Below the pieces are notes generated by a model, which was given only the letters and a program-made list of their open reading frames with translations, made no database searches and was not told the DNA's origin. This document shows, piece after piece, positions 44,638 to 53,168 of a stretch of 64,000 nt of DNA. Each line of letters begins with the position of its first letter. The stretch's first letter is position 1. The DNA is taken from assembly GCF_051811025.1 (NCBI RefSeq), contig NZ_JBPWQE010000001.1, positions 4,092,001-4,156,000 on the forward strand, read 5' to 3'. This DNA comes from Tardiphaga sp051811025 (lineage in GTDB: Bacteria > Pseudomonadota > Alphaproteobacteria > Rhizobiales > Xanthobacteraceae). The translations under genes were made by a program, and so were the position numbers.

Positions 44638-45005
44638 GATGGTTCTCCCGATTGACATGGGCTCATCACACATTTCATGCGGCCCATTTGGTTCAATCTG
44701 ATCCCGGAGGCCCGCCGCGCCAATGGGGCGTTTCAAATAAGAACGTCATTTCCCGACAGCGTGAAAACGGATGATGCGATTTCAGCATCGGTATCGATTG
44801 AAGATGTTTAGTGTTGTGATCACGACCATCGTGAACAACGTTCGGCGTCGGTGCTTCTGCGCACGCGGAACATGGCGCGCATCCGCAAGCATTTACGCCT
44901 CGTGACCGACGCTCCGAAAGAAGGATTCGAAGCCGTTCGGCCCAACTTTGGAATTCCCAAGCGCGCTGTGTGGAGCGTTAATGGGCGCCTTCAGGAGTCG
45001 AATTG
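44638..45005. other. Divergent control region with motif B
   Basis: These 368 bases lie between the CmcJ-type gene and the tiny-peptide pair. They contain an 8-bp palindrome GTGATCAC at 44816-44823 and motif B at 44947-44982, but no supported gene. The right end has AGGAG before the first small gene. Confidence 0.45.
44947..44982 (+). promoter_or_regulatory. Sulfur-type operator/promoter motif B
   Basis: TTTGGAATTCCC (44947-44958) is followed by GTTAAT (44977-44982). The spacing from the core to TAATG is one base shorter than in motif A. It sits 48 bp upstream of the first tiny gene at 45006, which gives a very short leader. Confidence 0.55.
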
Positions 45006-45209
45006 ATGCCACATCCGCCACTTCTCGCCGTTGCCATCGCAGGCGCTCTCGCGCTTGCGACGGCCGTCGAGACCTATCACGCTGCCCATCAGCCCAAAGC
45101 TGACATGTCCCGGAATGTTGCAGTCACAGTGACGCCAGCCCAGCAACTCGATCGCGCGCTGCAGGCACTCCGCCTCGATGCTGCCCGGGACAACGCGTCA
45201 GCCATGTAG
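45006..45209 (+). CDS. Small secreted or membrane-anchored peptide
   Basis: A 67-aa protein. The ATG at 45006 is 9 nt after AGGAG. Residues ~5-20 (PLLAVAIAGALALATAVE) form a hydrophobic segment that may be a signal or anchor; the remainder is hydrophilic with a helical AQQLDRALQALRLDAARD stretch. It contains no Cys. It lies 20 bp before a 25-aa membrane peptide gene and behind motif B, so the pair looks like a sulfur-responsive micro-operon. No family is known to me. Confidence 0.55.
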   Translation: MPHPPLLAVAIAGALALATAVETYHAAHQPKADMSRNVAVTVTPAQQLDRALQALRLDAARDNASAM

Positions 45210-45229
45210 ACAGGAGAAAGGACCAAGGC

Positions 45230-45307
45230 ATGTATCTCGGAAAGATGATCGCTTTGGTACTGGGACACGCGACGTTCCTCAGCCTGTTCGTGTGGTGGTT
45301 TCGCTAA
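45230..45307 (+). CDS. 25-residue membrane peptide
   Basis: ATG 45230 to TAA 45307 encodes 25 aa: a short MYLGKM start, then one hydrophobic helix (IALVLGHATFLSLFVWWF) ending in Arg. A very strong purine run (AGGAGAAAGGACCAAGG, 45212-45228) precedes the start, which is the main reason to believe it is translated. It should insert in the inner membrane. Tiny single-helix peptides often modulate transporters or enzymes; its neighbours suggest a sulfur-starvation role. It ends 42 bp before a convergent monooxygenase gene. Confidence 0.55.
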   Translation: MYLGKMIALVLGHATFLSLFVWWFR

Positions 45308-45349
45308 GCGGGACTCACGCCCTCCGGCAAGACCACCTGCGATAGCAAC

Positions 45350-46423
45350 CTAACCGCGCGAGGCCTTCAACAAAGCTGCCTCCCCCTTCACCCTTGGAAA
45401 GATGTGCTCGGCGAAACGCTGTATCTCGCTTTCCAACGGCTGGAATTGCAGCATGAACAACTCTATCCCGGCAGCATGGAACTCGCGGATGCGGGCGGCG
45501 ACCGTATCGTAGCTTCCCACCAGACCGGCAGCGGTGCCGCCATTGGTGCCCACCCGCGGCGACTTCTGCATCGTCTGCATCATCACAACCTTGGGATCGG
45601 TGTTGGCACGCTGAATGGCTTTCATCGGCGCGTCCTGCGCGGCGAGCGCCAGCAGACGCTGATGTGCCTGCTCGGCCTCTGCGTCTGTCTCGCGCGCGAT
45701 CACGAAGGCCGACAGACCGAAACGCAACGGCGCGCCGGCCCGCGGTCGTGCCGCGACATTGGCGATCAGTGCCGCGACATCGGCCAATGGCTGGCCGTTG
45801 ATGAACCAGACATCGCCGTGGGCCGCGATCAGATCGCGCGCTGGCTCCGACTCGCCGCCGACATAGATTACAGGCCGCGCGCGGTACAGATCCTTCGGCC
45901 GCAACGCATAGTCCCGGACATCGAAATTTTCGCCCTTATGCGTCAGCCGTTCCCCGCTCGACAGTCGCGTAACGATCGAGATCCATTCCTTGCCATAGGC
46001 ATAGCGATCGTCATGCTCGGCAAAGCCGATACCGGCCTTCTCCAGCTCGGGCTTGTTCCAGGCATTGACCAGATTGAGCGCAAAGCGGCCGCGGCTGATA
46101 TTCTCGATCTGCAGCGCCATCTTGGCGAGTACAACCGGATGGAAGAGATAGGGCTTGATCGCCGCGATGATTTCGATCCGGCTGGTCAGCGCGGCCAATG
46201 CCGCTGCAGAACTCCAGGTCTCGAGTTGATCGAGATCTTCCTGATGCGGATTGATGGTGTGCTGCGCGATCAGGGTGGAATCGTAGCCCAGTGCCTCGGC
46301 CTGCAGGACCAACGCCTTGTTGCGCTCCCACGACGCATCATACGGCTCTTCGGGATCCTGATGCGCCGCCCGTGGCCCATGCACCGGTGCCCAGACGCCA
46401 AATCGAAGAGGATTCGTGCTCAT
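45350..46423 (-). CDS. LLM flavin monooxygenase, dimethyl-sulfone-monooxygenase-like
   Basis: A 357-aa bacterial-luciferase-fold enzyme. LRFGVWAPVHGPRAAHQDPEEPYDASWERN, IAQHTINPHQEDLDQLETWSS and FALNLVNAWNKPELEKAGI resemble the SfnG/RutA-like branch, which oxidises small sulfones or related compounds with FMNH2. I place the start at ATG 46423, 6 nt after GAGG; upstream ATGs at 46435 and 46471 are in frame. It is divergent from the SsuCBA importer across 359 bp. It probably supplies methanesulfinate-like products that SsuD-type enzymes can process (inference). Confidence 0.85.
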   Translation of the reverse strand: MSTNPLRFGVWAPVHGPRAAHQDPEEPYDASWERNKALVLQAEALGYDSTLIAQHTINPHQEDLDQLETWSSAAALAALTSRIEIIAAIKPYLFHPVVLAKMALQIENISRGRFALNLVNAWNKPELEKAGIGFAEHDDRYAYGKEWISIVTRLSSGERLTHKGENFDVRDYALRPKDLYRARPVIYVGGESEPARDLIAAHGDVWFINGQPLADVAALIANVAARPRAGAPLRFGLSAFVIARETDAEAEQAHQRLLALAAQDAPMKAIQRANTDPKVVMMQTMQKSPRVGTNGGTAAGLVGSYDTVAARIREFHAAGIELFMLQFQPLESEIQRFAEHIFPRVKGEAALLKASRG

Positions 46424-46782
46424 TGTCTGCCTCATATTCACGTCGCTCTCGCTATAAGACGATCCGCACACGACAGTGCAAGCACCGCCATGCGCTCATG
46501 ACATCGGCGGCAAAATAGCGCGGATCGAACGAGAAACTTTTTCTTCGCATGACTTGCAGCACACAAGAAAATTCCACCGCGCTTCGAGCCGATTGAATTT
46601 CAAGGCAACACGCAGCTTCATTTTCCAAAAACAAGCGCTGCAAAAGATCGTTCGCCTCCCAATCGCGTCGCGCGGATATCAAACTGATCTAATATCGCAC
46701 GGAGAATGGTTTCGCCGAAGAAACTGAAGACGCTGCGCTTTTCGTTGCTCTATCATCGCCACTGAATTTCAGAACTGCAGCA
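46424..46782. other. Divergent control region between sulfone monooxygenase and ssuC
   Basis: These 359 bases hold no supported gene. TGGAATTTTC on the minus strand (around 46567-46576) is a weak match to the TTTGGAATTCC motif and would face the monooxygenase. A possible -10-like CTAATAT occurs near 46690 on the plus strand, towards ssuC. Confidence 0.35.
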
Positions 46783-47661
46783 ATGGATGGCAGGGTGAGC
46801 AACGTCGACTTCGTCATTCAACAGGAGTATCGCGCGCCCGCAACGCCGACACCCGCGCGCCACGCTTCCGCCATTGCCAAACCCGGCCTGAAGCCAAATC
46901 TGATCGTCCTGTCCTGGATCGCGCCCGTTATTCTCATCGTCGTTTGGGAGGCATTGGCGCAGGCTGGTTGGCTGTCACCACAAGTGCTTCCTGCACCCTC
47001 GAAGGTGCTGCGCACGGCGTGGAAGCTGACTTTATCCGGCTCGCTGCTGAACGACCTTGGCGTCAGCCTGCTGCGTGCGGCCGCGGGCTTTGCAATCGGC
47101 GGCAGCATCGGCTTCATCCTCGGCACGCTGGTGGGCTTCTCGCGCATCGCCGAAGCATTGATCGATCGTGGCGTGCAGATGATCCGCGCGATCCCGTTCC
47201 TCGCCCTCGTACCACTCGTCATCGTCTGGTTCGGCGTCGGTGAAGGACAGAAGATCTTTCTGGTCTCGCTCGGCGTCGCCTTTCCGATCTATATCAACAC
47301 CACGCTCGGCATTCGCCAGATCGATCCGAAGCTGGTCGAGCTCGGCCGCGTGCAAGGATTGTCCACGCTGCAATTGATCCGGCGCATCATCCTGCCCGGC
47401 GCGCTGCCATCGATCCTCACCGGTGTCCGCTATTCGCTGGCGACGGCATGGCTGGCGCTTGTGGTGGCCGAAACCGTCGGCGCGCAATCGGGCCTCGGGT
47501 TCCTCGCCATGGACGCCCGCGAATTCCTGCGCACCGACGTCATCGTGCTGACCATCGTGATCTATGCGCTGATCGGCGTTGCCGCCGATTCCATCGCCCG
47601 ACTGCTCGAACGCAGGCTGCTCGCCTGGCATCCGAACTATGGCAAGGGCACGCGATCATGA
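46783..47661 (+). CDS. ssuC: Aliphatic sulfonate ABC permease
   Basis: A 292-aa permease with a ~40-residue cytoplasmic N-tail and six helices. LSPQVLPAPSKVLRTAWKL and GFSRIAEALIDRGVQMIRAIPFLALVPLVIVWFGVGEGQKI are the SsuC signatures; the coupling loop is LVELGRVQGLSTLQLIRRIILPGALPSIL. It overlaps ssuB by 4 bp and, with ssuB and the downstream receptor, completes a second sulfonate importer. Confidence 0.92.
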   Translation: MDGRVSNVDFVIQQEYRAPATPTPARHASAIAKPGLKPNLIVLSWIAPVILIVVWEALAQAGWLSPQVLPAPSKVLRTAWKLTLSGSLLNDLGVSLLRAAAGFAIGGSIGFILGTLVGFSRIAEALIDRGVQMIRAIPFLALVPLVIVWFGVGEGQKIFLVSLGVAFPIYINTTLGIRQIDPKLVELGRVQGLSTLQLIRRIILPGALPSILTGVRYSLATAWLALVVAETVGAQSGLGFLAMDAREFLRTDVIVLTIVIYALIGVAADSIARLLERRLLAWHPNYGKGTRS

Positions 47662-48371
47662 GCCCGACATCCGTGACATCAAGCGAAACCGCGGTAACCG
47701 TGAGCAGTCTGACGCGCGCCTATGGCCCGCGGGTGGTGATCGACAGGCTGGATCTCCGCATCGGACGCGGCGAATTCGTCGCACTTCTCGGCGAAAGCGG
47801 CTGTGGCAAGACAACCTTGCTGCGCGCCCTCGCCGGCCTCGATCCGATCCAAGGCGGACATATCGATGCGCCTGGGCGACCTGCCGTGGTGTTTCAGGAA
47901 CATCGCCTGCTGCCCTGGGACACGCTCTGGCAGAATGTCTCGCTCGGCCTTCCCGGCGCGGATCCGCGCAAGCGTGCCGCCGCTGCCCTGGTTGAGGTCG
48001 GACTCGGCGACCGGCTGGACGACTGGCCGCGTAATCTGTCTGGCGGACAGGCGCAGCGCGTCGCCCTCGCCCGCGCACTGGTGCAGGAGCCCCGGCTGCT
48101 GTTGCTCGACGAACCCTTCGCGGCACTGGACGCGCTGACGCGAATTCGCATGCATGTGCTGGTCAAGGAGCTTGTCGCCCGCCACCAGCCCGGCGTCCTT
48201 CTCGTTACACATGACGTCGATGAGGCAATTGCTCTGGCCGACCGAATTCTGGTGATGCGCAACGGCGTGATCGCGTCCGAGCATCGCGCCAGTACTCATG
48301 GCGAGCCGGCTGCATCCCGCGATCAACTGCTTCGCGAACTCGGCGTCGCCACCAATCTCCAGGTCGCCTGA
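47658..48371 (+). CDS. ssuB: Aliphatic sulfonate ABC ATPase
   Basis: A 237-aa ATPase starting at ATG 47658, overlapping ssuC. Walker A GESGCGKTT, Q-loop FQEHRLLPWDTLWQNV, signature LSGGQAQRVALARA and LLLLDEPFAALDALTRIRM match SsuB closely. H-loop His is in VTHDVDEA. It lacks the long C-terminal extension of TauB. It serves the downstream receptor and perhaps the ssuA at 32.6 kb. Confidence 0.92.
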   Translation: MSPTSVTSSETAVTVSSLTRAYGPRVVIDRLDLRIGRGEFVALLGESGCGKTTLLRALAGLDPIQGGHIDAPGRPAVVFQEHRLLPWDTLWQNVSLGLPGADPRKRAAAALVEVGLGDRLDDWPRNLSGGQAQRVALARALVQEPRLLLLDEPFAALDALTRIRMHVLVKELVARHQPGVLLVTHDVDEAIALADRILVMRNGVIASEHRASTHGEPAASRDQLLRELGVATNLQVA

Positions 48372-48395
48372 TTCCACCTCACAGGAAGTTTTCTC

Positions 48396-49406
48396 ATGTC
48401 AAAACCGTTCTTCACATCGTCACGCCGGGATTTTCTCAGTCTCGCGATGGCTGGGGTCAGCGCCTATGCCGGCATTCATTTCGCCAGCCCTGACGACGCC
48501 ATCGCGCAAAACACCGGGCGAAAGACCGACAAGGTCCGTCTCACCTGGGGCTATCACGGCCTCACGCTGATCGCCAAAGAACGCGGCGAGTTCGAGAAGG
48601 CACTCGCCAAAGACGATATCAAGGTGGAATGGCTCGGCCCGTTCCCGAACCACGCGCCGACCTTGCAGGCCGTGACCGGCGACAGTGCTGATTTCGGCTT
48701 TGGCGGCAGCACCACGCCTGCGCTGGCAGCCATCATCGCCGGCTCGCCGCTCGTCTTCACCCAATTCGTGCTCTACGAGCCGCGCACGACGGCGATCATC
48801 GCCAAGGATGATTCCGGCCTCAACAAGGTCGAGGACCTTGTCGGCAAATCGGTCGCGGTCAACCGGTCGGGGCTTGGCGAGTTCCTGCTCATCGCAGCGC
48901 TCGAGAAGCATAAGGTCGACCGCTCTAAGGTGAAATTCGTCTATCTCAATCCGCCGGACGCCGCGCCGGCGCTCGCATCCGGCAAGGTGGATGCCTGGTC
49001 GATGTGGTCGCCGGGCGTCGATATCGCGCGGCTGGACTACAAGGCTCACGACGTTTTCCTTGAGGGACGCGACCTGCCGTTCCAGATCGACTTCTCCTCT
49101 TACGTGACGTCACGCAAGTTCGCGAAGGACAATCCGGCCATCGTGCGGGCGCTCAACGCGGCCTACGAGAAGGAAGCGCAGTGGGTCAACAAGAACACCA
49201 CCGAGGCCGAACATCTCATCCAGAAGGTTGCGAAGTACGACGACCGAATTCGCGACCAGTTCATTGAACGCAAGCGCAACTACACGCTCATTCCGGTTTC
49301 CGACAAGAAATTCGTCGGAGAGCTGCAAACCGCCGCGAACTGGCTGACCGAGCGAAAGGTCCTGCCCGAGTCCGTCACCGTCTCGGATCATCTGGCCAGT
49401 CTTTAA
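48396..49406 (+). CDS. Sulfonate-type ABC substrate-binding protein with Tat signal
   Basis: A 336-aa receptor. The N-terminus MSKPFFTSSRRDFLSLAMAG contains a canonical twin-arginine motif (SRRDFL), so it is exported folded by the Tat system, unlike the other two receptors with Sec signals. The mature fold is SsuA-like (DFGFGGSTTPALAAIIAG, VDAWSMWSPGVD). It is the third gene of the ssuCBA order. A different ligand range from the ssuA at 32.6 kb is likely. Confidence 0.9.
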   Translation: MSKPFFTSSRRDFLSLAMAGVSAYAGIHFASPDDAIAQNTGRKTDKVRLTWGYHGLTLIAKERGEFEKALAKDDIKVEWLGPFPNHAPTLQAVTGDSADFGFGGSTTPALAAIIAGSPLVFTQFVLYEPRTTAIIAKDDSGLNKVEDLVGKSVAVNRSGLGEFLLIAALEKHKVDRSKVKFVYLNPPDAAPALASGKVDAWSMWSPGVDIARLDYKAHDVFLEGRDLPFQIDFSSYVTSRKFAKDNPAIVRALNAAYEKEAQWVNKNTTEAEHLIQKVAKYDDRIRDQFIERKRNYTLIPVSDKKFVGELQTAANWLTERKVLPESVTVSDHLASL

Positions 49407-49456
49407 GCGTCAATCCCCGTTCGATCCTCCCACCGGAATCGCCGAGAAGGAATCCC

Positions 49457-50677
49457 ATGAACAAGCCCGCACCGCACCACGCGTTCGACGTGTCGCAGCC
49501 GATCCAGATCGGCTCGTCCAGTCTGCAGCAGCTGCTTGATCACATCGCGCAGGGCGAGGCAGAGCGCGAGCACGACCGTGTTCTGCCTTACGACATCATC
49601 GAGTTGATCCGTCGATCGCGGATCGGCGCGCTCCGCATTCCCAAGGCCGAGAGCGGCGGCGGCAGTACGGTGCGTGAACTGCTCGCTGCGGTCATCAAGC
49701 TGGCGGAGGCCGACGCCAATGTCGCGCATATCCTGCGCAATCACTATAGCGTGGTCGAGCGCCTGCTGGCCTCGCCGCCAAGCGCGCAGAACCGCAAGTG
49801 GCGCGACGACGTCGCGGCCGGCGCCATCATTGGCCTCGCCACCACGGAGCTTGGCAGTTCGCAGGTGGGAGACATTGCTCCCGCGACCACTGTCACGCCG
49901 GATGGCGATGGCTACCGCCTTAACGGCACCAAATATTACAGCACCGGCACGCTCTATGCGGACTACGTGCTGGTGCGCGTCGCTGATGGCAACCAAGCGC
50001 TCGCGACGACGATCATTCCGGTCAAACGCGAAGGCATCGAGCTGGTCGATGACTGGGACGGTTCGGGCCAGCGCCTGACCGGAAGCGGCACCACGCATTT
50101 CCGCAACGTCCGGGTCGAAGCAGCCGAACTGATCTTCGATCAGCCGAATATCGGTTATGGGGCCGCCTATCAGAACACGTTCGCGCAACTCTACCTGACT
50201 GCCATCAATGCCGGCATCGCCGCCGCTGTCCTGCGTGATGCCAGCGACCTGGTCAGGCGGCGCGCGCGTAGCTTCTATTACGCGCCCACTCTTCGTCCGC
50301 GCGAGGACCCTATCCTGCAGCAGACTGTTGGCCAGATCGCAAGCAACGCGTTCGCGGCAGAAGCCACCGTGCTGGCCGCGGCCGACGCGCTCGACGTATC
50401 GAGCAATGCTCCAAATCGCGAAGACACCAGGCCGGCGCTGGATGCCGCCCTCGCATCCTCCAAGGCCAAGATCGTGGTCGACGAACTGGCCATCCGCAGT
50501 GGCAGCCTGCTGTTCGATGCCGGCGGCGCATCGGCGACCAAGAAGTCCGACAACCTCGACCGCCACTGGCGCAATGCGCGAACGCTGTCGTCGCACAACC
50601 CGGTGACCTACAAGGCACAGGCGATCGGCGCATACGAGGTCAACGGCACGCCGTTGCCGGCCAAGGGCTTCTTCTAG
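49457..50677 (+). CDS. SfnB/DszC-like flavin monooxygenase (acyl-CoA dehydrogenase fold)
   Basis: A 406-aa protein in the acyl-CoA-dehydrogenase fold. GLATTELGSSQVGD and YRLNGTKYYSTGTLYAD form the flavin domain, and the C-terminal DRHWRNARTLSSHNPVTYKAQAIG is the DszC/SfnB signature instead of the dehydrogenase catalytic Glu loop. Such enzymes use FMNH2 to hydroxylate sulfur or adjacent carbons. It follows the Tat receptor by 50 bp and belongs to the ssuCBA operon. It also needs an external flavin reductase. Confidence 0.88.
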   Translation: MNKPAPHHAFDVSQPIQIGSSSLQQLLDHIAQGEAEREHDRVLPYDIIELIRRSRIGALRIPKAESGGGSTVRELLAAVIKLAEADANVAHILRNHYSVVERLLASPPSAQNRKWRDDVAAGAIIGLATTELGSSQVGDIAPATTVTPDGDGYRLNGTKYYSTGTLYADYVLVRVADGNQALATTIIPVKREGIELVDDWDGSGQRLTGSGTTHFRNVRVEAAELIFDQPNIGYGAAYQNTFAQLYLTAINAGIAAAVLRDASDLVRRRARSFYYAPTLRPREDPILQQTVGQIASNAFAAEATVLAAADALDVSSNAPNREDTRPALDAALASSKAKIVVDELAIRSGSLLFDAGGASATKKSDNLDRHWRNARTLSSHNPVTYKAQAIGAYEVNGTPLPAKGFF

Positions 50678-50680
50678 GCA

Positions 50681-50699
50681 ATCCCGAACGCTGCGGGAT
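50681..50699 (+). terminator. Short hairpin between SfnB-like gene and metQ-like gene
   Basis: ATCCCG and CGGGAT form a 6-bp stem with a 7-nt loop, 3 nt after the stop. It may reduce read-through into the metQ-like gene. Confidence 0.35.
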
Positions 50700-50745
50700 C
50701 GCAGCGAGCGCGATACATTCACTTCATTCCCAACCTGGACACATC

Positions 50746-51555
50746 ATGAAAGCTGCATCTCGATTTCTCATTCTCTCCCTGTCAGCGCTTGCACTGTCAC
50801 TACCCGCCCTGCAGGCCAACGCCGCCGACAAGCCGCTCAAGGTCGGCGTTTCGGCAGGGCCCTATGGTGACATTCTTCGCGAGGCTGCGCGGCTGTCCGA
50901 GAAAGAGGGACTGAAGGCGGAGATCATCGAGTTCAACGACTGGAACCAGCCCAATGCAGCGCTGCAGGCAGGCGACATCGACCTCAACAACTTCCAGCAC
51001 CGCTTCTATCTCGCCAATCAATCGAAGGCTCGCGGTTACAAGCTCTCCGCCCTCGATGAATCGATCCTGGTGCCGGCCGGCGTCTTCTCCAAGAAATACA
51101 CCAAGGCCTCCGACATTCCGGACGGGGCCAAGATCGCCATCCCCAACGATCCGACCAATGCAGCGCGCGCATTGTTGCTGTTTCAGACCGCTGGACTGCT
51201 CAAGTTGAAGACCGATGCCGGCCTCTCGGCGAGTATTCTCGATGTGACTGAAAATCCGAAGAAGCTGCAGATCGTTGAAATCGACGCGGCCCAGCTGCCG
51301 CGGTCTCTCGACGACGTCGCAGCGGCCTTTGTGTCATCCAACTACGCCTATCTCGCTGGCCTGGACCTCAACAAGGCGCTTGCGGCCGAGACCAGCGTCG
51401 TCGAAGCCAAGCCATATTATACCCTCGTCTTCGCCGCGCGTGACGATCGCAAAGACGATCCGCAGATCAAGAAGTTCATCTCGATCTATCGTTCGCAGTC
51501 GGTGAAGGATTTCATCCGTACCAAGTTCAACGGCTCAATCCTCGCCGCCTGGTAA
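50746..51555 (+). CDS. Orphan MetQ/NlpA-family binding protein
   Basis: A 269-aa periplasmic protein with signal peptide MKAASRFLILSLSALALSLP and cleavage after NAA/ADK. PLKVGVSAGPYGDILREAARLSEKEG, DIDLNNFQHRFYL and KIAIPNDPTNAARALLLFQTAGLLKL are MetQ hallmarks. It shows no lipobox, so it is soluble rather than a lipoprotein. MetN and MetI genes, its usual partners, are absent. It may bind methionine, a sulfoxide or another S-compound for a remote transporter. Confidence 0.88.
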   Translation: MKAASRFLILSLSALALSLPALQANAADKPLKVGVSAGPYGDILREAARLSEKEGLKAEIIEFNDWNQPNAALQAGDIDLNNFQHRFYLANQSKARGYKLSALDESILVPAGVFSKKYTKASDIPDGAKIAIPNDPTNAARALLLFQTAGLLKLKTDAGLSASILDVTENPKKLQIVEIDAAQLPRSLDDVAAAFVSSNYAYLAGLDLNKALAAETSVVEAKPYYTLVFAARDDRKDDPQIKKFISIYRSQSVKDFIRTKFNGSILAAW

Positions 51556-51561
51556 CCCAAC

Positions 51562-51586
51562 GGGAGGGCAGCTCGCCTGTCCTCCC
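51562..51586. terminator. 10-bp hairpin after the metQ-like gene
   Basis: GGGAGGGCAG and CTGTCCTCCC pair with a single G-U wobble around CTCGC, 6 nt after the stop. It lies between convergent genes and could end both. Confidence 0.6.
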
Positions 51587-51666
51587 TGACGCGATGTGGC
51601 ATGGCCCGACCACGGGCCGCGCCTGTCGCGACAGCGGCAGGGTACCAGCGCAGCGGCTATCCACCA

Positions 51667-52611
51667 TCATCGCGGGCTGATCTTGCTGCGCACCGATGCC
51701 TGCGTCACGAAACTGTTGGGCGGTACGTCTTCGGTCAACCAGACATTGCCACCGATGGTGGAGCCGATTCCGACCACGATGCGTCCCAGGATGGTCGCGC
51801 CTGCATAGATGATGACATCATCCTCGATGATCGGATGGCGCGCATTGCCCTTGATGGCCTTGCCCTCGTGATCGGTGGGGAAGTGCCGGGCTCCGAGCGT
51901 GACCGCCTGATAGATTCGGACGCGATCGCCGACGATGGCGGTTTCGCCAATCACGACGCCGGTGCCATGGTCGATGAAGATGCTGGCGCCAAGACGCGCG
52001 CCCGGGTGGATGTCGATTCCTGTTGCGCTATGCGCCAGCTCGGCAATCAACCGCGCCACCATCGTCGCCCCGAGATTGTAAAGCAGGTGCGCGACGCGGT
52101 GATGGATGATCGCCACCATGCCTGGATAGCCAATCAGGATTTCGGGAAAGCTCGTCGCAGCAGGATCTCCCACGAAGGCGGCCCTGAGATCGCTGACCAG
52201 CCTGCCTCGGATCTCCGGCAGCCGGGCGGCGAAGTCGCGCGTCGACGCAACGGCATCCTCGAAATGTCGCTCGGTCGGCGCGCCGTCGGAAACGAAAGTC
52301 TGCCCGCGATAGACTTGCTCGAGCAAGCCATCCAGCGCAGCGCCCAGTTTGCCTTCGACAAACGCATCGATGCTTTCGGTGCCGAAATCGGAGCGGCCGT
52401 AATGCCGGGGAAACAATGCCTCGGTGAGGCTCTTGAGCACCTCCGCGAGGACTTCGCGCGACGGCGCCCGTCTGCTCGGCCCACGCTGCCAGATATTATG
52501 GGAAACGTCGCGGGACTCGCGCAGCCCCGCAACGATCGCACCCAAGTCCCAAAGTGGCGCCGGACCGTCCCGACCTGTGTCTTGTTTGACGTCGTCGGCA
52601 ACCCTCGACAT
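51667..52611 (-). CDS. cysE: Serine O-acetyltransferase (EpsC-type)
   Basis: A 314-aa enzyme that makes O-acetylserine, the sulfide acceptor in cysteine synthesis. The N-terminal helical domain is followed by the left-handed beta-helix with IDIHPGARLGASIFIDHGTGVVIGETAIVGDRVRIYQAVTLGA; the catalytic DH pair (FIDHGTG) is intact. The long N-terminus is typical of the EpsC subgroup. The ATG at 52611 has GGGGAG upstream. Motif C lies about 63 bp upstream on its strand, linking it to the sulfur island. It feeds sulfur released by the monooxygenases into cysteine. Confidence 0.92.
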   Translation of the reverse strand: MSRVADDVKQDTGRDGPAPLWDLGAIVAGLRESRDVSHNIWQRGPSRRAPSREVLAEVLKSLTEALFPRHYGRSDFGTESIDAFVEGKLGAALDGLLEQVYRGQTFVSDGAPTERHFEDAVASTRDFAARLPEIRGRLVSDLRAAFVGDPAATSFPEILIGYPGMVAIIHHRVAHLLYNLGATMVARLIAELAHSATGIDIHPGARLGASIFIDHGTGVVIGETAIVGDRVRIYQAVTLGARHFPTDHEGKAIKGNARHPIIEDDVIIYAGATILGRIVVGIGSTIGGNVWLTEDVPPNSFVTQASVRSKISPR

Positions 52612-53168
52612 CGCTGCTCCCCTGTTGCGATCTCACGCAGCTGCAACTGTGACTCATGAGCCGAGGACAAGGAATTCCAAAAGTGCAGCATTTTCGATAC
52701 GTCCATGCTTCCTTCTCACGCGCCGACCTCACGTCACGTGCCTTCGCTTCCGATACGACCGTTATCAAGCACCAGAACCGGCATATGCGCAGCTCCCAAG
52801 CCCGTGCACGTTACGCAGCGCGATGATCTCGTCGTGGTCGGATGGCTGCTACCGTCGCCAAACAGTGGTTCATTCGCCGCACATGCCTGCGCACAGCATC
52901 GTCGTCGTTGCGGTGCCACTAAATTTGGATGGCCATTTCATTGACGAACGACCGTCGCCGTCGGATATTCGCGACATAGATTATGCACTTCGGAATGCCT
53001 GCATGACCGCATATGAGACAACAGTAGTGAGCCAGTTGCGCAAGCGCGTAACCCGCCGCTGCGTGTCCGCGGCCACCGGCGCGTGTTGTTGATTCCGGCG
53101 TAAAGCTCACACCGAACATCCCATCACTCACGGATAGGATCGCTGCCTCGGCGGCGAACAGAACGCGC
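52612..53168. other. Large gap upstream of serine acetyltransferase
   Basis: These 557 bases hold motif C near 52675 and otherwise no confident gene. A 69-aa plus-strand frame (52883-53092, starting MPAHSIVVVAVPLNLDGHF) has some protein-like character but no ribosome site and a basic, Cys-rich tail, so it is left unannotated. The sequence may contain a decayed small gene. Confidence 0.4.
52671..52682 (-). promoter_or_regulatory. Sulfur-type operator motif C
   Basis: Read on the minus strand this is TTTTGGAATTCC, sharing the palindromic GGAATTCC core and upstream T-tract with motifs A and B. It is about 63 bp before the serine acetyltransferase start. The TAATG that follows motifs A and B is not conserved here. 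Confidence 0.5.

Noticed and set aside
52883..53092. 69-codon plus-strand frame starting MPAHSIVVVAVPL
   Set aside because: Some protein-like character, but no Shine-Dalgarno and an Arg/Cys-rich tail; may be a decayed gene.
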